Assembly (NCBI GenBank): GCA_949825045.1
Contig: OX463806.1
Location: 46,772,208 to 46,836,207 of the forward strand
Length of the DNA stretch: 64,000 nucleotides
Reading direction: 5' to 3'
From: Argyresthia goedartella
Taxonomy: Eukaryota; Arthropoda; Insecta; Lepidoptera; Argyresthiidae
Numbering within the stretch: the first letter of the stretch is position 1; each line of letters starts with the position of its first letter. Under the pieces are notes generated by a model. That model had not been told where the DNA came from and searched no databases. It was given only the letters and a program-made list of their open reading frames with translations. The position numbers and the translations under genes are program-made. Positions 41,490 through 52,650 of this stretch are shown piece after piece.

Positions 41490-44352
41490 TACATCTAACA
41501 AGAATAATAACACCCCGAATTCTGACATGAGAAATGTTACTATGGCCTCGTTTAATTGTAAATCCATTAAACCTGCCATAGAACACATACGACATATATG
41601 CAGATCAGCTGACATCGTTGTTCTTCAGGAGACGTGGCTGCTTCAGCATGACCTCAATTTCATACACGAAATTGACGACGAGTTCGGCGCCTTCTCGAAA
41701 TCTTCGGTGGATAGCTCGGCGGGGATACTGCGTGGGCGTCCTTATGGTGGATTGGCAATAATGTGGCGAAAATCAGTTTTCAAAGATGTGTCGATAGTGG
41801 ACTGTGCCAGTGACCGGTTGGCGGCAATTCAAATTGAGTTCGGGGGTCGTCAACTTATAGTGTTTTCTGTGTACATGCCCTGCGATGACATAGACAACCT
41901 GTCGGAGTTTACTGATATACTGGCCAACATGAGTGCAGCCATTGAAGAAAGTGATGTACAGGCGGTCTACATGTTGGGTGACTACAACGCGCATCCTAAT
42001 TCTTTGTTTGGAAAGGAGATGTTGTCTTTTTGTGAGGACCAATTGTGGTCCTGTGCGGACATCAACATTCTGGGTACAGATTCCGGGACTTACACATATG
42101 TCAGTGAAGCACACGGAACCTGTAGATGGCTCGACCACTGTCTGACGACAGATGCAGCGCGTGATACAATCTTAAGAGTGAGAGTTGACTACAATGTATT
42201 ATGGTCGGATCATTTTCCTTTGTATATTGAATGTGATTTGCAATATGTTGTGGATAAAACATTTACAAACTTAAATGATAATGATAATCTCAAAATAAAA
42301 TGGGGCCAACGTGATACTGACCAAATAGAGCTGTACAACAAAATATGCACTAAACAGCTATCACTTTTACCAGATCCTAGTCAGCTATTAAACTGTGATA
42401 CTAAAGAGAACAATAAACATATAACTAATTATATAGATAATTTATACTCTAGTACTATTAAAGTGTTGCAAAAAGCTTCGATATCTAGTCATAGTTCTAA
42501 CTGTAGCTCTTTTGGTGCACGCAAGCACAAGAAACGACAGATCGCCGGTTGGAATCACCATGTCAAAGACCTTCATGGACGAGCTAGACTGCATTTTCAA
42601 TACTGGCAACTTTGGGGCAAGCCAACCGTGGGAGATATTTACAATAACATGGTTAATAGTCGCAAGCTGTTTAAAAACAAGTTGAAGTGGTGCCAGAATA
42701 ATCAAGATAAGATCAAAATGAATATTCTGGCACTACACCAAAGAAGTAAGAACTTTGTTAAGTTCTGGAAGGCAACAAAGAAGTGTAATCACAAGCAAAG
42801 CTTGCCAGTCAGTGTCAACGGTGCACATGACCCAAAGCAAATAGCTGATTCGTTCATGAAACACTTCAGAGTCAAGCCGCTTCAGGTCGTTGGGGGTGTG
42901 ATCGACACTGAGACCGTGGCCAGTCCTGAGACTAACAAGATTCCCCCTTGTCAAATAAATATCGCGCCTAAGGATGTTTTTACCGCCATCAGGAAGATGA
43001 CCCGGGGCAAGTCACCCGGTCATGACGGTCTCAGTGTGGAGCACCTACTTTACGCCGGGAATGCAGTTTTTACAGTCTTATCAACTTTATTTAATTTACG
43101 TATAGAACATAGCTATTTACCAGAAGGTCTCATGAAAGCTATAGTAGTCCCTATTGTTAAAAATAGGACTGGCGATCTGTCGAGCTTGTCTAACTACAGA
43201 CCCATATCTCTTGGGACAATAACGGGCAAGGTGCTTGAAAGGCTTTTGCAGCCCGAACTGATGAGAAATGTCAGACTTAGTGATGCGCAGTTTGGGTTTC
43301 GTCCCGGTCTCTCAACGGACTCTGCGATACTTTGTCTAAAAAACACCGTTAACTACTACAAGAACAGAAACACGTCGATATACGCGTGTTTCTTAGACCT
43401 CAGTAAAGCTTTTGATCTAGTAAACTATAATATACTCTGGAACAAGATGTCAAAAGCTAAGGTACCGCAGAGTATCGTGGACTTGTTAAAATTCTGGTAC
43501 GAGAAACAAACAAACAATTTAAGATGGGGCGACACAGAATCTAGTAAATATAGACTAGATTGTGGTGTTCGTCAAGGTGGGCTGACCTCTCCGGACCTCT
43601 TTAACCTATATGTTAATGGCTTGATCGAGGAGCTCAGGAGTGCAGGGGTCGGATGCTCGTTCAACGATGTATGCTTCAATAACCTAAGTTACGCTGACGA
43701 TATGGTGCTCCTCTGCCCCTCGATCAAGGGATTAAGAAAACTACTCACCATATGTGAAGATTTTGCTAGGCAAAATGGTATGAAATATAACATCCTCAAA
43801 ACAGAAATGTTAGTTTTCAAAGCAGGGAAGGGTCCGGAGACGGTGCCTCCAGTATATTTGTACGGCTCACCGGTTCGGGTTGTGCGGCAATTCAGGTACC
43901 TTGGTCATATCCTAGACGAGAACCTGTGTGATGACGCCGATATTGAAAGAGAGCGCAGGGCCATGGCTGTGCGGGCGAACATGCTCGCACGTCGCTTCGG
44001 GAAGTGCTCTGAGGATGTTAAAATTACTTTATTTAGGGCCTATTGCCTCTGCTTTTACACCTGCCAACTCTGGACTAGCTACTCCAGACGGTCATATAAC
44101 ATCCTCAGAGTACAATATAACAACGCCTTCCGTATACTGCTGCAACTGCCACGTCACTGCAGTGCATCGGGCATGTTCGCCGGCGCCAGGGTCCCTGACT
44201 ACTTCGCTGTCATCAGGTCACGGATAGCCTGGTTCTGGGAAAGAGTGAGAACTGCCAGTAACGAGCTCATTAATGTTCTTAACGAAAACCCATACGAGAG
44301 TGGGATCATTAAACACTGGCTCCGCGTGCACCAGGAAAGCAACAGAAAGTAA
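41482..44352 (+). CDS. LINE ORF2: APE endonuclease and reverse transcriptase, intact (956 residues)
   Basis: The endonuclease nicks target DNA and the reverse transcriptase copies LINE RNA at the nick. Endonuclease: ASFNCKSIKP, E50 (LQETWL), D167/N169 (LGDYNAHP), D243/H244 (SDHFPLYI). Reverse transcriptase: GKSPGHDGLSVEHL, NYRPISLGTITGKVLERLL, FLDLSKAFDLVNYN (A), CGVRQGGLTSPDLFNLYVNG (B), YADD at 737-740 (C), then RQFRYLGHIL. A long C-terminal region follows without an evident RNase H domain. The ATG lies inside the end of ORF1 in another frame, suggesting termination-reinitiation. No stop or frameshift. Jockey/CR1-type group; clade not fixed by eye. Confidence 0.9.
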   Translation: MISTSNKNNNTPNSDMRNVTMASFNCKSIKPAIEHIRHICRSADIVVLQETWLLQHDLNFIHEIDDEFGAFSKSSVDSSAGILRGRPYGGLAIMWRKSVFKDVSIVDCASDRLAAIQIEFGGRQLIVFSVYMPCDDIDNLSEFTDILANMSAAIEESDVQAVYMLGDYNAHPNSLFGKEMLSFCEDQLWSCADINILGTDSGTYTYVSEAHGTCRWLDHCLTTDAARDTILRVRVDYNVLWSDHFPLYIECDLQYVVDKTFTNLNDNDNLKIKWGQRDTDQIELYNKICTKQLSLLPDPSQLLNCDTKENNKHITNYIDNLYSSTIKVLQKASISSHSSNCSSFGARKHKKRQIAGWNHHVKDLHGRARLHFQYWQLWGKPTVGDIYNNMVNSRKLFKNKLKWCQNNQDKIKMNILALHQRSKNFVKFWKATKKCNHKQSLPVSVNGAHDPKQIADSFMKHFRVKPLQVVGGVIDTETVASPETNKIPPCQINIAPKDVFTAIRKMTRGKSPGHDGLSVEHLLYAGNAVFTVLSTLFNLRIEHSYLPEGLMKAIVVPIVKNRTGDLSSLSNYRPISLGTITGKVLERLLQPELMRNVRLSDAQFGFRPGLSTDSAILCLKNTVNYYKNRNTSIYACFLDLSKAFDLVNYNILWNKMSKAKVPQSIVDLLKFWYEKQTNNLRWGDTESSKYRLDCGVRQGGLTSPDLFNLYVNGLIEELRSAGVGCSFNDVCFNNLSYADDMVLLCPSIKGLRKLLTICEDFARQNGMKYNILKTEMLVFKAGKGPETVPPVYLYGSPVRVVRQFRYLGHILDENLCDDADIERERRAMAVRANMLARRFGKCSEDVKITLFRAYCLCFYTCQLWTSYSRRSYNILRVQYNNAFRILLQLPRHCSASGMFAGARVPDYFAVIRSRIAWFWERVRTASNELINVLNENPYESGIIKHWLRVHQESNRK

Positions 44353-44440
44353 TATTCTATTGTTCAAGTACCTTATTTTGAGTCTTACTTACTTTTACTA
44401 TTATTGTATTTTTATGGGTTTTTTATTGCCTGAAATAAAC

Positions 44441-44470
44441 AAATTATTATTATTATTATTATTATTATTA
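44441..44470. repeat. (ATT)n microsatellite tail of the LINE
   Basis: Perfect att units form the 3' tail of the 40217-44467 LINE. The related copy at 34048 ends in the same simple repeat. Confidence 0.85.
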
Positions 44471-44719
44471 ATTTGATACCCCACTCATTAGGTCTCTATA
44501 AAAAACTACACAAAAAATATTATGACACCATAACTCCCCCCCAAGGGGAAAATCGAGAAAAGCTCTCGACAAAAAATATATTCAAGGTATACCTGTGCCA
44601 AGCTTTGTGAGGATCGCTAGAAAACTGTGGCCCTAGACCAAAACTGATAGACACGTATAGAGACAGACGAAACCAAAATCGGCCTCCTATCTTGTCGAAA
44701 TGGAGACCTTCGCTCGTTT

Positions 44720-45430
44720 CACTCGCTCGGTCAATAATCTATCATTAAAGGAAGGATTTTTCCGAGCGCCTGGAAAATCGCACTTATCGTGCCTGAACAC
44801 AAAAAGAGCTCTAAATTAAAGGTCGAAAACTAACGGCCCATATCTGTTCTGAATATATTTTCCAAAACATTAGAAAATTTTTCACAATTTAGACACTTTC
44901 TATCTTTGTTTATTAAAAGGAATACCCGCCGAACAGCACTGCTTCTTCCGAGGCCGGTCTACTACCACGAATCTCGCTTTGTTCACGAACTTCTGCCTTA
45001 AATCAATGGGCAAACCGGTGCATAGTAGGGCAAAAATCGGCAGGTTGATGTGATCTACACTAAGGCCTTTGATCGTGTGGATCACACCATACTGCTGCGC
45101 AAATTGGAATACCTAGGAATTCACGGGGACCTATTGCGCTGGATACAATAATACCTCACCAAAAGGTCAAAGGCGGTTGTGGTTGGTGGGTTCAGATCGA
45201 ATTTCGTGGATATATCATCTGGTGTCCCACAAGGATCCCACTTGGGGCCCCTATTGTACAACTCTTATTTATACGACATTTACACCTGCTTTAGTAGCGC
45301 GTCCTATCTTATGTACGCAGACGATACAAAAATATTTATGGAGATCGAGGGGCCGACGGACTGTGCTTACCTTCAAAATGACCTAAACACATTATCTAAA
45401 TACATCATCGACACCGACATCGACGACGAG
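44720..45430 (+). pseudogene. APE-type LINE reverse transcriptase fragment
   Basis: Broken frames read ERLENRTY-type text near 44770, then IYTKAFDRVDHTILLRKLEY (motif A, about 45053-45115), GDLLRWIQ, SSGVPQGSHLGPLLYNSYLY (B) and YLMYADDTKIFMEI (C). Multiple stops. At about 45430 the sequence passes directly into BEL/Pao gag. It is related to the LINE at 12897 but not identical. Confidence 0.75.
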
Positions 45431-45446
45431 CGAAATACTCAACCCT

Positions 45447-46253
45447 GTGATGGTGGCCACTAAGGCACTTCAGAACCTTGGTCTTCCGGTAGAGCAATGG
45501 TCATACATTGTTTTGTATATGGTTTTGTCACGATTGCCTGCAGCTGTTCAAAGTCGGTTTGAACAGCTGCATGGGGTCAGTAGCACGGAACTGCCCACGC
45601 TCGTCCAATTGACGGATTTTTTGGAGGGTGAATGTAGGCGATGTGACATACTGGACACGGAGGCCAGTGTGCAGCGCCAACCCGCGCGGATGCGGGAGGG
45701 GCCGCGCCCCCCGCCTCCACGGGGGGGTGGGCGGTCGAAACAATTTGGCGTTTTGAATGCCGCGCCGTCGGGTGACGGCTGTGTGCACTGCGACAGTGCC
45801 GGTCATGACGTGACCAGTTGCGCCAAATTTAAGGCGCTCGGGGTAGCTGCCTGCAGGAAGATAGTCTTCCGTCACCGATTGTGTTTCGGTTGTTTGGGGC
45901 CGCACACGCTGAGCGAGTGCTCGCGCGCGTTCCCCTGTGAGTGCTGTGGTGGCAAGCACCATATAGTGTTGTGCCTGAATCGGTCAGGCCCTTCGGACGG
46001 TCACCAGGGCCGGACTCAGGTTGGTCGGCCACAGGGCCCAACAAGGGCCGGACCCAGTCCCCCTCCGGGCAACGGGAGTCACCAACGGGGTGACTGGGGT
46101 ACCCGCGGACGGGACCCCCCCGAGGGGAAGGGGGCAGCGCGGGGGGTAACAAGCGGGATAGCCGGCGTTCGGTCGCCGCTGTCCACGGTCAGCGAGGACT
46201 TCGGGCCGCTGGCTCACCGCGTGTTACGGGCGGGTGTCAGATGGCACCTATGA
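45447..46253 (+). pseudogene. BEL/Pao gag, N-terminally truncated
   Basis: The open frame begins mid-domain (ATKALQNLGLPVEQWSYIV, typical of the BEL/Pao gag region). It then has a basic linker and two Cys/His knuckle-like clusters (CVHCDSAGHDVTSC and CFGCLGPHTLSECSRAFPCE, then CCGGKHHIVLC). It binds RNA and builds the particle in complete elements. The frame ends at 46253; pol continues in another frame from about 46241. Confidence 0.75.
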
Positions 46254-47746
46254 GTAGCGCGAAGGCTGGGAGTCCACCACCTTTCGCGCCACCCTGCCCG
46301 TCGCTCTGGGAGGCGAACAGGGAGGCGAACAGTCGGATGTCGCCCCCATTCCTAGAGCGCCCCAGGTTGGATCCGCTCTCCCCCATTCATCCACGGTGCG
46401 CACCGGGCACACCGTACACCGTCCGGTATGGTCTGATACCGGGACAGTGAAGGGCCTATTATACGGGTTGGGACCCCTTGATGTACATACGGTCTGATAT
46501 GCCGGTGGCATATCAGCAGCCGAGTTACTCTAAGGCCGACGGAGGTCTGAGCGGGTTCGGATCCCGCGGAGGTTCCCGCTAGGGACACGCCGCCCACTTA
46601 CAGGGTGCCGCCACTCCACAGACGGTCATGCTCCCCACCGCCTCTGTGGAAGCGTGGAGTTCGGACGGCAATTCATGTGTGGCACGAGCACTATTTGACT
46701 CGGGGGCCCAGGGGTGCTTAGTCTCGTGCAACCTTGTAAGACGGTTGGGCATTTCGGTAAGGGAGTATCCACATTCCATTCGGGGAATTGGGAACACGGA
46801 AGTCGGTTCCGTTAAGGGAGTATGTCGGATTACTCTCTCGTCACGGGTGGATTCATCGGTGAATCTGACGGTCACGGCATTAGTCATGCCTAATGTGATG
46901 GGCTCACACCCTCACGTACGGTTGTCGCCCTCGGTGCGACAGGTGGTCGCTGGGTTGTCACTGGCTGACCCGGAGTTCGATATTCCGGGCCCAGTAGACA
47001 TTTTATTGTGTGCCTTGGGATACCTGTTAGTGCCAGGTGTCCACGTATTGCAGGCGACTGGTCTGGTTTCGGTCAACACCAGACTGGGCCATGCGGTAAT
47101 GGGTCCGGTCATGCCGGCTGCCCCACTCCTAGCGACTAGTAGTCCCTTATTCGGTTCTGTACTCTCGGAGGTGATACAGAAGTTTTGGGAGGTGGAGGAA
47201 CCACCTACGGTCCGCCGGTTGGACCCGGTTGAAGAAGAGTGTGAACAGTTTTATCGGAACAATACTGGTCGCCTTCGGTCAGGTCGATTTCTCACACGTC
47301 TTCCATTCCGGAGTGATCGCCCACCGCTGTGCAGTTCACACCATGCAGCCGAGACGCGGCTTCTGTCGATGGAACGACGCATGAAGCGTGACGGGATTTT
47401 CCGGCAGAAGTACGTCGATTTCATGCGGGAATACGAGTCGCTCGGCCACATGTCGGTTTCGGGTATCGACTGGAAGCGTGAAGACCAGTGCTTCCTGCCT
47501 CATCACGCGGTCTTGAGGACCCCGGAGGGCAAAATAAGGGTAGTGTTCGATGGATCGGCATCAACATCTAACGGCATGAACCTGAACCAGTGTTTGCATT
47601 CAGGGCCGAAGTTGAACCATGACATCGCGGATGTTATCACACGGTTCCGTCGACACAATGTTGTGTTTGTAGCTGACATCCGGATGATGTTTAGGCAGAC
47701 GGTCATTCACCCTGTCGATAGACGGTATCAGCTGATACTGTGGTGA
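46241..47746 (+). pseudogene. BEL/Pao pol, protease and first part of reverse transcriptase
   Basis: One frame with stops at 46448-46450, about 46579 and 47744-47746. The aspartic protease carries ARALFDSGAQGCLVS (DSG). The Pao-type reverse transcriptase begins with RVVFDGSASTSNGMNLNQCL and DIADVITRFRRHNVVFVADI, ending at YQLILW followed by TGA. The stop looks like a CGA-to-TGA change, because the frame continues at once in the same register with the expected sequence. Confidence 0.75.
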
Positions 47747-50464
47747 GAGAGCCCAGATCAGCCCATCAAGGTGTACGAGCTGAACACCAACACGTACGGG
47801 CTCCGGTCTAGTCCTTATTTGGCGATTCGCACTCTGCGGGAGTTAGCGGATCGAGAACGGTTAAATTTCCCTAGAGAAGCAGCGATCCTGGAGCAGGATC
47901 TCTACGTGGACGATATCTGTACCGGTGCAGATTCCGTAGAGGAGGCGCTCGCTCGACGGGACGAGCTAGTTGAGCTCTTACGGGGTGGAGGTTACGAGCT
48001 CCGGAAATGGATGTCGAACTCTCCAGAGTTACTGTCTGGTCTTCCGGATGACTACCAGCAGGATCCCTACATTTTTGAAAATTTGGAAAATCCGAATATA
48101 TTGTCGGTATTAGGCGTCCAGTACCAGCCGGTGTCAGACATGTTTTCGTATCGGGTCGAGTTGGACTCTCCGATGGTCTGGACGAAACGGAACGTCCTTT
48201 CAACGGTGGCTAGGACATTTGATCCAAACGGGTGGATCACCCCGGTAACATTTCAGATCAAGTGTTTTATGCAGCAATTGTGGTCTGCTGAGCTGAAATG
48301 GGATGACCCGATCGGCGGGTCATTGAGCTCAGAGTGGGACTCGTTCTTTTCGACCCTCCCTGGCATCAATCGGATTTCACTGCCACGGAGGTTGGTCCCC
48401 ACCAAACGATACACCGCCACCCTGCATGGGTTTTGCGATGCCTCGGAGAAGGGCTACGGAGCTGCGGTATATCTACGTACGGTCGACTCCTCGGGGGAGG
48501 TTGATGTGCGGTTGGTCATGGCCAAGAGCAAGGTTGCGCCGTTGTGCACTCGCCTGACCATTCCCAAATTAGAGCTTTCAGGATCGGCTCTCCTGACTCG
48601 TCTGGTCAACCACACGATGACGGTTCTTCGTGGGTCAATAGCGTTAGAAGATACGGTCTACGCTTGGACGGACAGCCAGATCGTGTTATGCTGGCTGAAG
48701 GCTTCAGTTCACAAGCTGGAGATTTTTGTGGCGAATCGGGTTTCGCAGATTTTGAATTCGGAGGTTCCCTTAATCTGGAGACATGTTCCAGGGGAAATGA
48801 ACCCAGCAGACTGTGCGTCTCGTGGGTGTCACGCTCCGGAGTTAGTTGGACATCCCTTGTGGTGGGGTCCAAAATGGTTGACTCAAGCCGAATCGGATTG
48901 GCCAATGAGTCCACGCGTTACCTCGGCGAACGGCGCCTTGACAGTCGGTGTCTGTACGACGCAACCAGAGCCGGAAGAGGAGTTCAGCCTGCTGGAAAGG
49001 TACAGCTCGCTCGACAAGCTGGTTAATGTGACCGCCTGGATCTTCCGATTTGCGCGAAATTGTCGCAATTCTGAGGCGCAACGAGTGCGGACACAGGTCC
49101 TGACACCACGGGAACGGAACCATGCGTTGTTCGCATTGGTACGGAACGCGCAGACGGTGCACTTTAAGTCCGAACTGGACATTCTGAGACGCGGACGCGT
49201 CCAACTGAAGGGAGCTGTGGCTCGGCTCAACCCGTTTATTGACCCTCAAGGATTGCTGAGGGTAGGAGGTCGGCTGCGGAATGCCAACCTGCCTTATGCG
49301 GTTCGCCACCCGTTGTTACTCCCTAGGGAAGGGAAGTTGGTCGAACTGTTGATACAGGATCGACACATTCGGAATGGGCATGTCGGATGCCACGCCTTGA
49401 TGGCGTTTCTCCAGCGCAAGTTCTGGATTCTATCGGGAAGACGCTTAGTGCGTAGCGTCGTATTTCGGTGCCTGCCTTGTTATCGGGCCAAGGCGGCTAC
49501 GATGCAGCCCCAGATGGGTGATTTGCCCTCGGATAGGGTTAACGAAATCCGGCCCTTTGCGGGTGTCGGAACAGATTTCGCGGGACCATTCATGGTCAAG
49601 TTTTCACAGCTACGGAACGCCAGATTAGTGAAGGCATACCTGTGCGTCTTCGTGTGCTTGGCCACGAAGGCAGTCCACTTGGAGGTGGTCAGGGACCTCA
49701 CTACGGAGGCATTTATCGCATGTCTGGATCGGTTCGTCTCACGAAGGGGCCTGCCGACATTAATCCGTTCGGACAACGGTACAAATTTTGTCGGAGCCAG
49801 GCGATATCTGCAGGAGGTCACTCAATTCCTGAATGGTAACCAGGACGCCATCGGTACGGCTTGCTCCCGACGAGGGATTGAATGGGTTTTCAGTCCGCCG
49901 GGATGTCCTCATTGGGGAGGAATTTTTGAGGCTGCGGTTAAATCGGCTAAGTCGCACCTGACGAGGATCATCGGTGAGACCTCTCTACGCTTTGAAGAGC
50001 TTGCGACGCTGTTCTGTAAAATTGAAATGACACTGAACTCGTGTCCGTTGTGCCCGCTCAGTTCGGATCCAAATGATTTGGAAGCGTTGACGCCGGGTCA
50101 CTTCCTGATAGGTCAGCCCCTTAACGCCCTGCCAGAATACCCATTCGGTGATGTTAAGTTAAGTCGGTTAACTAGGTGGCAGATGTTGCAGCAGATGGCT
50201 CAAGATTTTTGGAAACGGTGGTCCCTTGAGTACTTGCACATCTTGCAGCAGCGCCTTAAGTGGACTGACCGGACGAGCCCCCCTCAAGTCGGTGATTTGG
50301 TGCTGATTAAGGATGCGAACCTGCCATCATTGAGATGGAGACGAGGACGGATCGTCAATTTGTACACGGGTCGGGATGGCACGCCTCGATCAGCAGAAGT
50401 CAAGGTGGGGGACTCGGTCCTCAAGAGAGCGGTCGCAACACTTTCTCGCCTTCCTATTGATTAG
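47747..50464 (+). pseudogene. BEL/Pao pol, reverse transcriptase end, RNase H and integrase
   Basis: This frame is the in-frame continuation past the TGA at 47744. Reverse transcriptase: YGLRSSPYLAIRTLRELA and LYVDDICTGAD (YVDD, motif C). RNase H-like: GFCDASEKGYGAAVYLR, AWTDSQIVLCWLK, HVPGEMNPADCASRG. Integrase: an H2C2 segment (GHVGCHALMAFLQRKFWI ... CLPCYRAKA) and core Asp residues in GVGTDFAGPF and IRSDNGTNFVG with Glu in HWGGIFEAAVKS. The C-terminal Pao domain follows (GDLVLIKDANLPSLRWRRGR). About 905 codons without another stop, so the copy is young. Confidence 0.85.
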
Positions 50465-51030
50465 GGACAGGTTCGGGCCTGTCCGGGCGGGTGACTGTTT
50501 AATATTTATGCTTCGGAACGCACCGGTTTTTTCGTTGCGCGGATCGACCGCGAGTGATCGGGACATCACTAGCTGTCATTTGCATAGAAACGAAATGACG
50601 AGTTAGAGGTTACTTTTTGCACATGGAAAATGTCGGCGTCAAGCATTCGGGCCTTGGCTGTATGTTATTTGTAATAATTGTCTAACACAGGTATCGGGGC
50701 CTGGTCGGAAAGTTAATTATAATAAGCACGGAATAATCGTCGGGAAATAAGTAGATTTCACGTCATCGGAGTGAGTGCTTCGTGCTGTGAAAGGTTGAAG
50801 TGATTCGGGGATCAATTCGTCGCGTTCGGACAGCGACCCTTTGTGTCGGCAAGTATCACGACGGCGACAGCATCGGGCTGCGACGAGAGTAAGATTCGAC
50901 TCCCCTCGCCCCCCACCCTGGTGTTCCTCATCCCGTATTCCTGCCTCGAATTGAGCTTTCGAATACCAGTTGACGGCGTCAAGGTCAGTACTGCTTTGTG
51001 ACATTCCACTGAAAAATAACCCTACCAAGA
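50465..51030 (+). other. Region after pol, possible 3' LTR of the BEL/Pao element
   Basis: GC-moderate non-coding sequence. A tgtttaatatt start at about 50497 would suit a TG-beginning LTR, but no 5' copy exists for comparison, so limits are unproven. Confidence 0.35.
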
Positions 51031-51239
51031 TTCCACGCCCTGTCGGTTAAGGCGTGGAATTTATCAACTTATATAATCAAAGTTAATACCATCAAATGTC
51101 AATTAATATCCTTTTCACGGAAAACCAGTCCCTCGCACTTCTCATACACAATCCAGGATCAACTTATTGAACGTGTTCAACTAGTGCGTGATGATGAATG
51201 ATTATGTAGATATCATCACCAGGAAAGCCTATAAAAACT

Positions 51240-51440
51240 TAGATTAACCCCATGCATTCTTGTTATTTAAGTAATCTTGAACATTGTAAAAATCCTTTTA
51301 AGCAATTTTTTTAGCCAAAGCCACATGGTTGTTAAATTGCTGAAATGGCAATCAAAAGGTCTATATCTCTGTAGAATTAACAACACATTTTAAAAGATAT
51401 GTGAAAGTCAATCTTTGGTAGCTGCTTCGCCCTCTATCCT
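51240..51440 (-). mobile_element. Diverged LINE family beta 3' fragment
   Basis: Words such as gattaaccccatgcattctt, gttatttaagtaatcttgaa and aaattgctgaaatggcaat match the beta tail at 33580-33690, with more substitutions and a small insertion. Confidence 0.5.
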
Positions 51441-51656
51441 ACAGAGGTACTGAGAGCAAAAAAAATGCTTTTACTAAGTGTAAGTGTGTGTTTTTAACAA
51501 TTTTTTATATGATATTTATTTATTATTATTTACTTATGTGCTTGCGGCCCCCATGTTAAATGACGTCACCTCGCGCCCTGGGGCACTTGCCTTACCGATA
51601 ATACGCCACTAGCGTTCTTCTAAATCTAGTATGTAATTGAAATCGGGTACACTCAC

Positions 51657-51769
51657 ATGTCTTTATTAGTGTCGTTGGTAGAGTCGACACTCGTGAGTTG
51701 TTCAGTGTCGACAGCAGCGGCGTCTGCACCGGCGGCTGCGGCGCACAAAATCAGTACAGATACTAGCAA
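51657..51769 (-). CDS. Secreted protein of unknown function, exon 2 (signal peptide)
   Basis: It follows a ccttgttctag acceptor (51780-51770) in phase 0. It encodes LLVSVLILCAAAAGADAAAV, a signal-peptide core with small residues before a likely cleavage around AAAGA|DA. Then comes an acidic/Thr-rich stretch (VDTEQLTSVDSTNDTNKD) and AT of a split Met. A consensus donor (gtgagt) follows at 51656. An in-frame TAG in the acceptor itself means the start codon must come from an upstream exon. The split Met joins perfectly to exon 3 at 33350. Confidence 0.65.
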
Positions 51770-51884
51770 CTAGAACAAGGGACGTAAGTTAGTTTAACAG
51801 TACATAGAGGTAGACTACAGAGGGGAAGTCTTGACAGACAGACAGACAGTCAGACGGACAACGGAGTGATCCTTTATGGGTTCC

Positions 51885-52650
51885 ATTTCAAGGTTCCGCA
51901 GCCGAAGGGTGCCAAACGGGACCCATTACTAAGCCTCCGCTATCTGTCCGTCCGTCTGTCACCGGGCTCTATCGGATTGTGCCGGTCGACTATGTTAGTC
52001 ATATTTTCACGTAATGTTAAGATAAGTTGACGACCGTCACAGATAAGGTATATTTATATTCATTACGCACTATGTCTTATTCACGTCATTAATGACATGT
52101 ACCAACCTAGTATATAAGCTAGGATTACCTATAATAAATTAGTCTAGTATAGTCTGGTATTTGCGCGCATCTCAAGCCTTTTACTTTACTCCCGAAGATG
52201 TCGCTCTCCTTATAATTGCACTGGCAAACGGATCAACTGAAATAGGAAGAGAGCTGAAATTTTCACAGAGGGTTTTAAAAAATTAAAAGTAGTACCCATA
52301 CAAGAGATTATTTGTATGGCCATTTTCTTAACCATTTGGTTTTATTTGTTTATCAGTGAACTGCACTTAACTCTCACGATGTTATTGAAAGAGTCCAGTT
52401 CAGTTCAACGGGATGTTTTTTGTCATTATTCGATTAATAATTGCTCATTCGAATTATAATAAATACTATTAAGTTTTTTATCATATTGATATTATATTTC
52501 TATAAATAAGTTACTCAATTTCTATCTAGTTCCGGTTTCGATGTGCAAAGAGTTTCGTTAACCTGAGTAGGTATATAGTGCAATACTTACATACTACATA
52601 AATATAACTCTTTATCAATGTTTCGGTGTACGGCCTTGAATGTAGTCCTG
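51885..52650 (+). repeat. Interspersed repeat family gamma, long copy with insertion
   Basis: It shares with 32045-32510 the order gttccg, gtccgtccgtctgtcaccg, gctgaaattttcacagag, agtagtacccatacaagaga, gttactcaatttctatc and cggccttgaatgtagt. About 240 bp of extra sequence (about 51985-52225) interrupts the left part. Confidence 0.7.

Larger units (their letters stand above)
40217..44467 (+). mobile_element. Complete two-ORF LINE (family epsilon), about 4.25 kb
   Basis: It has a 5' UTR of about 105 bp, intact ORF1, intact ORF2 overlapping by 8 bp, a short 3' UTR and an (ATT)n tail. The host word ttaattt precedes (40210-40216) and overlaps the tail end (44468-44474), giving a likely 7-bp target-site duplication. 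The interrupted host sequence looks like another repeat (gaagccctttaatttgatac). It lies in intron 2 of the secreted-protein gene, antisense to it. Confidence 0.85.
45431..51030 (+). mobile_element. BEL/Pao retrotransposon, 5'-truncated
   Basis: It contains part of gag, protease, reverse transcriptase, RNase H, integrase and a 3' non-coding region (50465 to about 51030) that may be the 3' LTR. The 5' LTR, leader and the start of gag are absent; LINE sequence lies there instead. With one LTR missing, the LTR limits cannot be fixed. It lies in intron 2 of the secreted-protein gene, antisense to it. No env-like gene is seen. Confidence 0.8.

Noticed and set aside
48544..49026. + strand frame of 160 codons inside BEL/Pao pol
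   Set aside because: A shifted frame within RNase H coding sequence; no independent support.
50465..51030. 3' LTR of the BEL/Pao element with exact limits
   Set aside because: There is no 5' copy for comparison and no clear TG...CA boundary with a duplication, so limits are not claimed.
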